DNA from: Diospyros lotus
Taxonomy: Eukaryota > Streptophyta > Magnoliopsida > Ericales > Ebenaceae
Direction: 5' to 3'
Length of the DNA: 64,000 bases
Assembly (NCBI RefSeq): GCF_014633365.1
Contig: NC_068339.1
Span: 439,001 to 503,000, forward strand
Shown here: positions 54,501 through 64,000 of the stretch, piece by piece
How positions within the stretch are numbered: position 1 is the stretch's first letter
Layout of the letters: every line of letters starts with the position of its first letter
Made by a program: the position numbers and the translations under genes
The notes under the pieces: generated by a model
What the model saw: the letters and a program-made list of their open reading frames with translations, nothing else
Database searches by the model: none
Told to the model about the DNA's origin: nothing

Positions 54501-57500
54501 GCTTCTATCACTCAATGGTTGAGGCTCACCGGCTTAGGAATGCCTTCAAAACTACACTCCCAGCTACTACGAGTCTTGTTGGAATTAGATATCAGAATTG
54601 CCGCACTTCTTAGCCGAGACCCCACAAAATTTAGCGACAGTAAGAGGAATTGGAAGCTGGGCAGTGGCCGAGATTCGTTGCTAAGGAGCAACAGCCAAGA
54701 TCGCCTGGGTTTGCTTGCCTCAATCACACACAGCGACTTGGATCCAGCTACTAGGACAACTGTAATTTACATTGCTGGAATAGAAGGCTAAGGATGTTTG
54801 CGGAATTGGCCGAGGGTCACTCACCTGTGGTGCCTTCCAAGTTTGACTGAGGGTGCTCACTTGCTTGGAGATTAACACCTCCCAGCGCCTACCCACCTTC
54901 TAGATGTCCAGAGTCGCTGGAACACCTCTTGAATCTATTTCACCTTCCTTGTTCGTCTTCAAAATCCGATCAGAGTTGTTTGATCTTGCTTGCCCACAAC
55001 ACCAAGTCGCTTGCACCCCCAGCTCCATTCGTGGACCTCATTTAATGCCAAGAACACTACTGGCCTTGCTCGTCTCACCATGCTGGACCCAATTGCGATT
55101 GCCCAGTTCTTGGTCGGAGGAATTCGATTGGAATTCTCTGGGTCTGCCTCGTTTTCTTGCTCTGGAAAGAATCACCCGCCACAATTCTACCTGGAGTCCT
55201 GCGGAATTTGGGTTGGGTTCTGATCGCTTCAAGTTCGCCCTTGAAAGTCGTCAAAAGCACCGTCGGAATGCTAGAAAGTTGTTTCCCAAGGTCAGACAAC
55301 AATTTCTGGTCACTGCTCTGCTTAGCTTTCAAGACTCAAGCCAAGAATTACTTACTCGTTCAAGTTTGTCGGAATCACCGCAATTCACCGGCCGACCTTT
55401 AATTGTCAGTACTTCGCCCGACCTATCTTGCTACCAATATCGCTAGAGAACTTCCAGGAATCACAACTAAGGAACGTGGCTCCGCGTTAGATCTTAACAG
55501 CGTCGGAAAATGAAACCGAATCATCTGAATTACTACTTGATTAATTCCACCGATAATCGAATCAAAATCACAGCCAATGATTGACTGCTCTGATACTAAT
55601 TTGTCATGATCCTAGGGCTTAACCTAGGATTAGTTTGGGAATCGGAAGAATCTGATTCACCTACGGCTAAGAACAAAAGGAAATTAAGGAGGAATTTGAA
55701 AGAATGAGGGAGAGATTAGAAGAAGAATAGAATGAACAGAGGGAGAAGAGAATTGAGAGAGTGAGAATAGGATAATGTTGTATTCAATTTTTGCATGCCT
55801 TCTCCCATGGAATGGGATGAATACATATAGGTGTTGCTTGGCGTGGGTGTGGATACAGCAGATCATCCCCCCCCCCCCCACCTTCCAGCAGTTACAACAA
55901 ACTATTTTGTCATTTTTTCTAAGGCCTCACTTGTGGCCTTTCTAATTCTAACAGAATTGATAGCTGGAATATAGGTGCAACAATTAAAGTAAAAGAAATA
56001 CAGCATAGCCATTCTAATTAACCCTTGGGTCGTGACAGTAAACTAGTCCTCTATTTTAGGAATTATCTAGTCCTAAAACTTAGAAGATTTCTTAGGAGTT
56101 ATACTTGTACATTTGTTCCTTGTACATGTGAGAAAGTATTATTCCTTTTTCCCAATTATTTAACACTTTGACACCCCAAGTCCCCCCATGCAAGTCTGTT
56201 GAGAGAGAATTGGGTTAACAGTATGGATGAATTTAGTGTTCCACCATGGCTTTATATGCAATCATAGATAGAAACTGTGCAATTTAGATCTCAAGTTATT
56301 TGGAAATTTCAAGACCTCTTCCATTACATGTTAGCTGGTTAATTATATGTGGTTGGGCCCCATTTACCAAATCACTTGGTGAACAGGGTAATATGTTTGA
56401 GTTTAGTTCTTCAGCTCTATCAGGAGTTACACAAATACTTACAAAAATGAAAATTCTAAAATTCAGATGCATTAAATTCATTTTGATGCAGTGGAAATTT
56501 GTGATGAAGTAAGCATAAATTTTTGGAAATTGCTAAAGAAAAAATATTGACATTCAACATGAACACTTTGTTCTGCAAACTTCATGATCACAGTATTTTG
56601 GTATTCCTATTAACATGGCATTGGTGTAAATAGGTATTTTCAATTGTTTTTTTTTTTCTGTAAATATGTATTTTCAATTGTTGTTTAAGCATTATATGAC
56701 AGTGAATCGTGATTGATCTACAGTGAGTTGATTGGCTGCTTTTTGTCTTAAACTGTTAGGGGCTTGACATACATGGTCGAATATATTTGAATGAGCAAGG
56801 GATTAATGCACAGGTATTTCTTTATATGAGATTGATCTGTGCCTTAAAGTTTTTTTTTCTAATGTATGGTGCATGTCATGAATGGTTTTCTTCATCCATT
56901 GATTATCCTAACTGCTAAAAGAGTTCTATTCGAGTTTGACTGTGGAGAGGTTCGTGGCTAGTAACTAGGCTAAGGAATAGAGTTTTATGGCTGTATCCAT
57001 TTGGAAGAATAAATTTGAACTGAGCATTTGGGCTCTCCAAAATAATGATGGATAAGATAATGTGAGGAAATACTATAAAAGTCATTTCCTTCCTATTATA
57101 GAATTGTGGTCTTCTTTTAGTTATAAATAAATACCGCAAGAGTTTGACATCCTCCCTATTGCATTCTGTCAATGGTGCAGTAAAAGTTTTTGCATGAGAA
57201 AGGGAGAAGTCTGGAAAAATATGCAGGAAATAAAGCTCAAAGGAAGACATACTTCCGGGCAGATTCCAGAATGCAGTTTTTTTTTTTTTTTTAGCATTAT
57301 AAGAACTGTGTCCTAGTGCATGAAGTGAGTTTAGACAATTCATACAGAAAACGGTGTCCCAAGTGCACAAGGCTCTCCACTTGTGTTTGGAAGTGTCAAA
57401 TCAGCTTGTCTTTATCTTTCTCACAATAACTTTCCTTCATCCATAAATGAAAGCGAATTTCCTAATGGGTTCCAAGCATGCATGAGAGGACTATAGGGGC

Positions 57501-60500
57501 TGATCAGTTGTGAAATTACACTTTGTTACTTATTGGAAAAAATTTCACAAAAGAAGGCAGAAAGTCATGTTCAATTGATCAAATTTTGTATATAGGAAAC
57601 AGAAATTTCTGTTTTTTGTGCAGACTGTTGAAAAACATCATTAGGATGTTTTCTGCTATTTTCTTCACAAAAGAGTGTTTTTTCGTTGCTTTTCAGAACA
57701 CAGATTTTGTTCCCAACGAAAATTGATATTAATTATACTAATATCAGTATGAATCTGAATAGTAAAAAATAAAATTTAAAATTGAGTAATAATAAATGAT
57801 AATAAAATATTAGACATATTGACAATACTAGTATTATAAACAGTAAAAATATTAATAAACAAAAAATTACTAGTATGAAATAAGATTATAATATCAGCAA
57901 TATTAGTATTATATAGTTATTAAAATTATAGAAAATAATTAAATTAGAATTCATATCATTTATGATTATCATTATTAATATTATAATATTATAATATTTG
58001 CAATATCATGAATATTTAATTGGTAATGAAATCTTATAACTTTATCAATTGAATTTATTCACAATTTTAACATAATACTATTTTTAACAATTTATTATTA
58101 TTAAAATTATAGCATTAGCAATATCCTAAATGCCTTATTGATTATTTTAATTTTATGACAATAATAATATAATTGTTAAGAATTAATCATATGGTAAGAT
58201 TATTAATAACAAGATATTACATTATATAACAATTGAACATATCTTCTACATAACAATTTTGAACACGTTTTTTGTTTTCAAAATAAGAAATTAGTTTTTT
58301 GTATTCAACAAATGAGCACTTAACTTTTTAAATGTTTGTGGAAAAGAAAAGCTAGAGAGGAAGTGGAAAACTGGAGATAGAAAATTGGAAAATGTCTTCT
58401 ATAATTAAAATGGCCTGTCGTTGTCTAGCAATTAAAATGATCATCAATCTATCATGTTAATTAGAGGGTAAGATAATTCTAATTTTTAACATGCTTATAG
58501 TTCAATATTTGTTTTTACTCATAATCACTTGTTTCATGTTCACTTTGTGCAGTACAGTGGACCGTCAAAAGATGCTCTTGCATATGTGAAATGGTTAAGA
58601 GAAGACCACAGATTTTCTGATGTTCTGTTTCAGATTTCTCCAGCTTTGAGTGGGCATGCTTTTCCAAGACTGAAACTGCGGTACAAGCCATCACTTGTTC
58701 AGGCAAGTCACATGGTGTTCATTTTGAATTTTCCAATACAGTATTACTAGTACACAAAGTAAAACTTTTATCTCTGCTTATTCTGTTTTTTCAAGTGATG
58801 TACTACCCCAGAACTTTTTTTTCCCAAGAAAATACAGAAATGTGTAGATTATCCAAAAGACTTTTGTGTGTTTAGTATGTTACTGATCTATTATTCCATG
58901 CATGATTTTCTCATTTGTTGGTGGATATTGTTATCATCTCTATGTACTTTTTTTCCTGTAAAGGTTTGCTTGCTTATAACAATGAATTAAATTGTAGCTT
59001 TCCACTCGCTGTCTCCAATTAATATGGTGAGACTGTGAGAGGACAAATGTGATCTTGGCCAAACCACATCTTTTGCCTCCTACTCCTACAAGACGTTTAT
59101 CCTCTTCTTTCTTCCTTGTCTGCTTTCTTTATGTTAGTAGTCATCCTTGTTTAGCTTCTAGTTATTTATTTTTGTGGATTTACTTGTTATTTATTTGTAA
59201 TTATTAGGTGAAACATGAACTACTGAAATCCTGTTAACTTCTTTTGTTTAGCTGCAAGTACCTTTTCTTGTTACAGGTTTAAGAGAATTTTATATCTGGA
59301 CTGCCATTTGATGAAGTTATATTTTTCTATTTTATTTTCTTGGTCTAATTTCTAACATAATTGATTATTTTGTTGGCAGTTGGAAGAAGGCATCTCTGAT
59401 CTTCCTTTGCTTGACCCGTCAATGCGAGCTACTCCACTCTCACCCTCTCAGTGGCAGCTTCAATTGGAAGCAGTAAATAGAGCTGATCAAGTATCCACTT
59501 GGAATTCTAACACAAACTCTATTCTATTGGATGTGAGAAATGGTACCTGCCTTTTGTTTCTTTCTAAAATATTTTAGCTAAAGTGCCTTTGCATTCTGCT
59601 TATTGCATTTCCCCAAGTGATTAGTTGTTTATTGAGGAATTTGTGCATGATACCTTTATTTATGTACTTTGCATTGTTGAATTTTCAGTAGGAAAAAATT
59701 CAGCAATTTGTTCAAAATCAATAATCTTAGGTGCTTGTCCTATTTATGGAATTTAATCCAATAGAATTAGTGCCGATTGGCCAACATGGGAACTGTGCAT
59801 ACATTTCATGCGGTCCATTTAGCATAGTTTTTTCTTCTAATATTTCATATTTTAAGAGAATTTCATTATGAAGGTTTTTGTAAGTCCACTTGAGATTTAT
59901 TTTTACATTCTTTAAAATGTCTTTTGGATGTTTCTGTTGTTTTCTAAACTTCACAAAATTTCATTTCATTTCCGTGAATTGTGAACATTTCATAGTTGCT
60001 TGCAATCAGGTTATGAGTGGGATATTGGTCACTTTCGTGGGGCTCAACGACCTGATGTTGACTGCTTTAGGAGCACTTCTTTTGGGCTAGCTCAATCAGA
60101 GGTATGTTTAATTTATGTCATGTAGAAAATTAAATCCTTCTAATAGTCACATTGATATTCTTAACAGAAGGGCCAGACAAGCTGATCTTCTGCCTGGCCC
60201 ATGATCTACATGTGGCACATATGAAGACCTTTGCTATCTATATAATTCATTCATTGTTCTTCATATGAAGAGTTTCACCTTATGTTTTGAATTTATTTAT
60301 AGGTTTTATAAGGTGGCCCCCTATATTTGAATACTAAGAAAAAGGTAAGTGTGATAGTATTAATATTGTAAAAATAAAACTCAAATTGATATGTTTCACC
60401 ATATGTATTGAATTTATTAATAGTTTGTATAAGGTGGCCCTGTTATAATTGATACTAAGCAAAAGGTAAGTGTGATAATATTAATATTATAAAAATAATA

Positions 60501-62974
60501 CTCAAATTGGATGGCTTCCAACTTCCTTTTATTTGTACATTAACTCGTTAGCCCCCCCGCCCCAAAACGATAAAGTCACCCTCTACCTCTGATGACACAG
60601 GCACTTGTTTTGTTTTAGCAAATGCATATATGTTATTGTTGTGATACCTTGATATTTTTTTCTTGCAAGGTTTTCTTTCTATAATTTGTTGTGTGTTAGA
60701 TTTAGCTATCAGTTCCTTGGAAAATCCCTTTTCTTGTAGTTTGTCCTTAACTCCACTTTTTCTGCCTTCTCTACAATCCAGGTAAATGCTTCAGATCCTT
60801 TAGCCTCTGCTGATAAAGAGAAAACAGCCATATTTATGTACTGCACAGGGGGAATCCGTTGCGATGTATATTCAACGATCCTAAGGTAACTGCAGTATAC
60901 TTTTGTTTTCTTTTTATCTATCTTTTCCTTGTAGATTGTAATTTCTGTGTGGAAAAGGACACTTGTAGATCAACCCGGTCCATCCCCAGTTGGGGTGATT
61001 TTGCATGAACTAGGTCAAGTCTTTTACAGAAGTGTTAAAACAAGCCGCTGCAATAAGCCAATAGCATTGCTGTCCTACAGCAGTGATCTATCATATTCAG
61101 GACTCGAGACTTTTGATCTGCAATTTATGCAAGGTTTGGACATTTTAAAATGATACCAAGTATTCCAGGAGTATTAATCTTCAAGTGTGCTACAAAACTC
61201 ATCATTGCTGTGTGGATTTTTGTTAATATGTTGGGAAGTCATTTAAGAATTCAAAGCAAATAACTATCAAATATGGAGAAAAGGAAAAGCCAGAAGACTT
61301 ACCATGCGATTTTCTAATCTGTCTTCCCAGCTATCCATCCATAAGTGGACAGTCTGAGGGTCTCTACCATCTGAGAGTGGATCTGTCAGAAAGTGGAGTA
61401 CCTTCAGACTGTAGATAGTGAGGAATCATTCCTCATCAGCAGAGATTCTAGGGGAGTACGTTCAGAAAGCAGATAGTGAGGAGCCCTACTCCATTTAGCC
61501 TGTCAGAATGCAACGTGTAACTGGGCAAACTGAGGACCTTATACCTGGGAGAGGAATGTTGAGATAATGATTGAAGATCAAAGATTACTTTTAATAACTC
61601 AATCAGTGATTATCCAATTAAACATACTGGAATACCTCAGTTGACTAGCAATGAGGCACTTAATTGGTTCCTGTTCACTTGAGTGATTTTTCAATGCACC
61701 TTATGTTTCCAATACAAATTTGTCTAGGAATCACCTCCAGTGTATTCTGTTCTGCATAAGAATTTAAATGTGATTTTACTACAAATACTTCTGAAAGATC
61801 CTTGTCCAAGGATCTGAAGCTGATTAAAACCAAACCCTAGCCAACAATTAACTTATTTGGTTGCCATGGATAAAATCCCCACTCAATTTTATTTAAAATT
61901 CAATTAAATTCTCCGACATATTGTTTCTTACCTCTTTTGGATACCAACATAAAGTTGGAAGAGGTGGTCTAGTAGAAGATGATGTGAAGGATTCACAGCA
62001 GAAGCTTTTGAACTTACCTTTTGTACATGTAAGAAATGAATCTACATTGCTGAACTCATTGTCACATAATATTAATGAAATATGCAGGAAGTATTTGTCA
62101 TATATGCAGGTTAGGTCCTTATAACTTTAGTTTACTTTTCACTTATTTTTGCAGCAAAACTATCTGTAGTTCTATTGACAAATACTTTTGCATATTTGAC
62201 AGGAAAAGGGGCTTTAAAAATTTGTACACCTTGAAGGGAGGTGTTTCTCATTACCTGAAAAATGAAGGTCCTATGGAATGGGTTGGGAATCTCTTCGTGT
62301 TTGACTCCCGTCTTTCTATACCACCTTCCACCTTTAAGCCTGAAGTTGTCACTGAAGCAAGCCGAGAGCAAATACTTTCTGGGGATGGTTCCTTGGCTAG
62401 ATGCTATCTTTGTGATTCACAAGTTTCGGAACTGAGGCACCGTAATTGTGCAAATCTTGACTGCAACTTGCTTTTCCTGTGAGTTATATATTATCTTCTT
62501 TGTTTTTGGCAAATATACAAAGGCATATTCAAAGAAATACAAAGGTGTACATGCATCTAGAAGATGCACTAACAGCAGGATGCATCTTCATGTTCCATGG
62601 AGGTCTCTGAAACATCTTCCTACTGGCTCCCGCCTGCTACTGTCAATGTCTATGTTTTGCATAATTCCACTATCATGTTCCCAATCTGCCTTCCCTCACA
62701 CAATCGTTTCCGAACTGCAGGATGCATATGCATTGAGAGAACCATTTCCATCTTTTGGTTTGCTCTTCTATGCATGCTTCTGATGGGTGTACATTTGTCT
62801 GCTTCCAGATGCTGTACAAGTTGCCTGAACGAGTTAAAAGGATGCTGTTGTTCAAAATGTGGCCATGCGACTCGGCGTCGACCTGTGCTACCAGGACACC
62901 AGAGATACAAAAAATGGCATCACTATAGGGATTTGGATTTGGATTTGGATTTGCAAGAGCTTAGGGGACATTGA
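45548..62974 (+). CDS. STR8: Rhodanese-like protein STR8, plastid TrhO-type
   Basis: Eight exons, all in phase: 45548-46006, 56760-56813, 58553-58702, 59380-59542, 60010-60101, 60782-60885, 62203-62478, 62809-62974; 487 residues. Order of domains: a Ser/Ala-rich N-terminus likely to be a plastid transit peptide; [12 protein letters not shown] and [22 protein letters not shown]; a rhodanese domain ending in the active loop [13 protein letters not shown]; then a Cys-rich tail (CYLCDSQ ... [17 protein letters not shown] ... GCCCSKC). This is the layout of Arabidopsis STR8 (At1g17850) and of bacterial TrhO/YceA, which hydroxylates U34 of some tRNAs. The same role in plastids is inferred. Intron 3 uses a GC donor (58703). 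Intron 1 is about 10.7 kb because of a Copia insertion, yet both splice sites and the frame are intact. Confidence 0.94.
46340..46604 (+). repeat. 5' LTR of the STR8-intron Copia
   Basis: 265 bp with TG...CA ends and the tRNA-Met primer site starting at its last base plus one. It is matched by 52123-52253 together with 56038-56165. Confidence 0.9.
46725..52100 (+). pseudogene. Degenerate Copia gag-pol
   Basis: Gag: [21 protein letters not shown] near 46900, then [16 protein letters not shown] from 47230. The zinc knuckle near 47590-47650 has lost its first Cys ([19 protein letters not shown]). Protease: [10 protein letters not shown] at about 47932. Integrase: [16 protein letters not shown] near 48335, HLDVWGP and [10 protein letters not shown]. 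Its second catalytic Asp is replaced, because the expected SDN-type motif reads TYNAHDYF near 48707. RT: WIFNVKY at 49880 resumes as [13 protein letters not shown] near 50790 after a foreign insert; the catalytic motif reads DVDD near 51160. RNase H ends with [19 protein letters not shown] near 51930-51985. Several stops and shifts separate these blocks, so no functional polyprotein is made. Confidence 0.9.
49900..50780. mobile_element. Foreign insert (Gypsy-like fragment) in the Copia RT region
   Basis: Copia RT is broken between WIFNVKY and [11 protein letters not shown] by about 880 bp of unrelated DNA. Its left part can be read as [15 protein letters not shown] ... [13 protein letters not shown], which resembles the segment found near the 3' end of plant Gypsy-type coding regions. 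The right part (50290-50520) contains repeated TTTGTCAAAA.GGCA words. Exact ends and target duplication are not certain. Confidence 0.55.
52254..52691 (-). repeat. 3' LTR of the nested non-autonomous element
   Basis: 438 bp, next to the minus-strand purine tract; near-identical to 55602-56037. Confidence 0.9.
52753..54087 (-). pseudogene. Internal frame of the nested LTR element, unknown protein with FSV repeats
   Basis: From ATG at 54087 one minus-strand frame runs to 52753, interrupted by three stops (CAG-TAG, TTG-TAG, GGT-TGA, the last directly before an ATG at 53640). The N-terminal part begins [12 protein letters not shown]. It then has about five copies of a short unit ending A/S-x-FSV, 15-25 residues apart. 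The unbroken 295-residue part has an acidic start ([20 protein letters not shown]), a middle with [13 protein letters not shown] and [12 protein letters not shown], a predicted helix [15 protein letters not shown], and a very basic tail ([17 protein letters not shown]). I see no Gag zinc knuckle, protease, RT or integrase. Function unknown; possibly a host-derived or Gag-like passenger. Confidence 0.7.
55602..56037 (-). repeat. 5' LTR of the nested non-autonomous element
   Basis: 436 bp, TG...CA; flanked on the inner side by the primer-binding site. Confidence 0.9.
60272..60510. repeat. Tandem duplication in STR8 intron 5
   Basis: Two direct copies of about 120 bp (60272-60389 and 60393-60510) share GTTTCACC.TATG, ATAAGGTGGCCC, AAAAGGTAAGTGTGATA and a common CTCAAATTG end. 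Confidence 0.8.
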
Positions 62975-63413
62975 AATGTTGGGTATATTTAGCTAGCTGG
63001 CATTGCAATTGTGAAGCATATATTCCTCCCTTTGGGAGGCCTGTGATTCATGGTTTCTTTTGGGTGTTTGGGACTGGGAGGGCTATTGTTTTGCTACTTG
63101 CCCTGAATTGCCAAAAGTTATTCTATCAATTGCCCTTTTACTTGTATCAAGCAGTTGTGCAAGCGGATTTAAATTAGGATTGATGAATGCATGACTCTGC
63201 TTTTGTAAGTCCTTTTGATATATTTGATATATTAGGTTTGGGTGGAGGAAGAGAGAAGGCGGGCTGGGTGAACGGGTCGGGACCCGACCCGACGACCCGC
63301 TTCCTGACATTCGGTAACCGGTTCCTCTTTTTTATAAAAATAAATCAATAAAAAGCAAACAAGGCCTTACACAAGATTGAAGAGGAATTAGAAGGCTAGG
63401 GTTAGAGAGAAGA
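62975..63413. other. Short intergenic region, STR8 3' flank and FAM32A-like promoter
   Basis: 439 bp between two same-strand genes. The right half has a GC-rich patch (GGGTCGGGACCCGACCCG, about 63275) and a TATA-like TATAAAAA at 63333. No gene seen. Confidence 0.55.
63333..63340 (+). promoter_or_regulatory. Possible TATA box of the FAM32A-like gene
   Basis: TATAAAAA lies 74 bp before the ATG at 63414, a usual distance if the leader is about 45 bases. It is a weak single-motif call. Confidence 0.35.
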
Positions 63414-63800
63414 ATGGGGGATCCGTATGAGAGAGCGACGGCAGGTCGGCTGGCCTTCAAAGGGGGAGCTCTCGCTTCTCGTAGCAAATCCATCGACAAG
63501 AAGAAGAAGAAGAAGAAGAAGAAGAAGAGGAATAAGCACACAGGCAAACCACCGGCTGCCGACGGCGAGGCTTCAGAATTTCAGCCTCCGCTGGAGGAAG
63601 AACCTTCTACTAGTACGCCTGCGCCCTCCGAAGGAGGAGGAGAGATTTACACGATCGATGCAGCAAAGCGTTTGAAGTACGATCAACTGTTCCCAGTCGA
63701 GGCCAAGAGGTTCGGTTATGACCCCAAGACTACCTTGTCCTCCGTCGAGGATGCTCTCGACGATCGCGTCAAGAAGAAAGCCGATCGCTACTGTAAATAA
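63414..63800 (+). CDS. Small Lys-rich protein, FAM32A-like N-terminus
   Basis: 128 residues from ATG 63414 to TAA. The start YERATAGRLAFKGGAL followed by a ten-Lys run (about residues 29-38) resembles the front of plant FAM32A/DUF1754 proteins (GKLKLKGKAL plus poly-Lys). The middle is acidic and Pro/Ser-rich. The end DAAKRLKYDQLFPVEAKRFGYDP ... SVEDALDDRVKKKADRYCK looks like a conserved plant domain of unknown role. I cannot tell whether this is FAM32A itself or a neighbouring family. The Lys run suggests a nuclear protein. The poly-Lys comes from an AAG repeat. Confidence 0.72.
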   Translation: MGDPYERATAGRLAFKGGALASRSKSIDKKKKKKKKKKRNKHTGKPPAADGEASEFQPPLEEEPSTSTPAPSEGGGEIYTIDAAKRLKYDQLFPVEAKRFGYDPKTTLSSVEDALDDRVKKKADRYCK

Positions 63801-64000
63801 ACCTAATCTCCCCCTGATATACACCAACCACATATTTCCTCTATCCAAATACCATCTCGATTCAGGTACTGTAGCCCACCGTGTTCCTTGCATCTACATA
63901 TTGTTTACTTCCTTTATTTTGCTCAACACTCTACTTCGAATTTTCCTGATCTTTATCTACATACAATTGAATCGAATTTTTATTGCTCCACTAGATCTTA
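63801..64000. other. 3' flank at the window edge
   Basis: Probable 3' UTR of the small Lys-rich gene. No second exon that keeps a long frame was found; the gene could still continue beyond the edge through an intron. Confidence 0.4.

Larger units (their letters stand above)
52254..56037 (-). mobile_element. Non-autonomous LTR retrotransposon nested in the Copia 3' LTR
   Basis: Two LTRs, 52254-52691 and 55602-56037 (438 and 436 bp), begin TGTCATGATCCTAGGG and end GTGACA; they are nearly identical. The flanks are GTAAT (52249-52253) and GTAAA (56038-56042), a 5-bp duplication with one change. On the minus strand the right LTR is followed by a primer site close to TGGTATCAGAGC (TAGTATCAGAGC, about 55598-55587), and the left LTR is preceded by a purine tract AAGGAGAGGGAA. 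The element therefore runs opposite to STR8 and the host Copia. The 2.9-kb interior has no RT, RNase H or integrase, only one long degenerate frame of unknown family. It depends on another element for movement. Confidence 0.92.
46340..56165 (+). mobile_element. Ty1/Copia LTR retrotransposon inside STR8 intron 1
   Basis: 5-bp duplication CTTTG at 46335-46339 and 56166-56170. The 5' LTR is 46340-46604 (TGTTGGCGAAG ... TTATTTAACA), followed at once by the primer site TGGTATCAGAGCC (46605-46617). A polypurine tract CTTGAGGGAGAG (about 52111-52122) precedes the 3' LTR, which begins at 52123, is split at 52254 by another element, and ends at 56165. It has the same orientation as STR8. The coding part is gag, protease, integrase, RT, RNase H in Copia order, but with stops, shifts and a foreign insert. 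The 5' and 3' LTR parts are very alike, so insertion is not ancient. Confidence 0.93.

Noticed and set aside
54414..55446. Several plus- and minus-strand frames in the right half of the nested LTR element
   Set aside because: Located in the leader between primer site and main frame; mutually overlapping, no similarity, likely chance.
56915..57370. 151-codon minus-strand frame in STR8 intron 2
   Set aside because: AT-rich intron with a poly-A-derived Lys run; no domain or related sequence seen.
61300..61560. Repeated CAGA/AGTGAGGA words in STR8 intron 6
   Set aside because: Looked like a possible element end, but no inverted ends, duplication or periodic unit could be established.
62650..62910. 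Minus-strand frames opposite STR8 exon 8
   Set aside because: Antisense shadow of the Cys-rich exon.

Overview
The window is nuclear DNA of a flowering plant, most likely a eudicot. Genes have many short exons and long AT-rich introns. The recognisable products are plant-specific: a PLS-class PPR protein, a phytocyanin, two DUF4408/DUF761 proteins, a NET/KIP1-like protein, FEY, and a plastid-type rhodanese STR8. Between and inside them lie degenerate Copia, LINE, hAT, CACTA and Mutator-like elements. I see no rRNA gene, functional tRNA gene, CRISPR array or bacterial-type operon. The species cannot be named from sequence alone.

Layout. 1-5200 is a pile of nested repeats: a partial minus-strand LTR element, a 2.39 kb hAT-like element with a perfect 8-bp target duplication, a 1.6 kb CACTA-type element inside that hAT, and a decayed Copia pol. 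5535-6002 (-) is the front half of a zinc-ribbon/RING E3 ligase gene without its RING. A LINE fragment (6560-7380) runs directly into a 608-residue PPR gene (7346-9172, +). An AGD15-like ArfGAP gene (9862 to about 16.6-17.6 kb, +) has at least seven coding exons. After a microsatellite-rich gap come two neighbouring single-exon DUF4408/DUF761 genes (21085-22008 and 23944-25137, +), then a two-exon phytocyanin (29420-28177, -). FEY, a short-chain dehydrogenase, follows on + (31460-39458, eight exons). A three-exon NET/KIP1-like gene (42275-44872, +) carries a Mutator-like foldback element in its second intron. STR8 (45548-62974, +, eight exons) keeps every exon in frame although intron 1 has grown to about 10.7 kb by insertion of a Copia element. 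That Copia contains a Gypsy-like fragment, and an opposite-strand non-autonomous LTR element sits inside its 3' LTR. A small Lys-rich FAM32A-like gene (63414-63800, +) ends the window.

The genes do not form a pathway; they are ordinary, independently transcribed housekeeping and developmental genes. I resolved splice junctions by reading GT/AG (one GC/AG) sites and checking that phase is kept, so the exon coordinates for FEY, STR8, NET-like, phytocyanin and AGD15 exons 1-7 are firm. The last AGD15 exon is not.

No clearly new multi-gene system is visible. The most unusual items are: the CACTA element built almost wholly of TTTAGCGACG/CGTCGCTAAA mini-palindromes; the non-autonomous LTR element coding for a non-Gag, non-Pol protein with FSV repeats; a GC-rich island of palindromes around 26.6-26.8 kb; a DUF761 gene whose conserved tail lies in frame after a stop codon; and a PPR gene whose only plausible ATG lies in LINE sequence.
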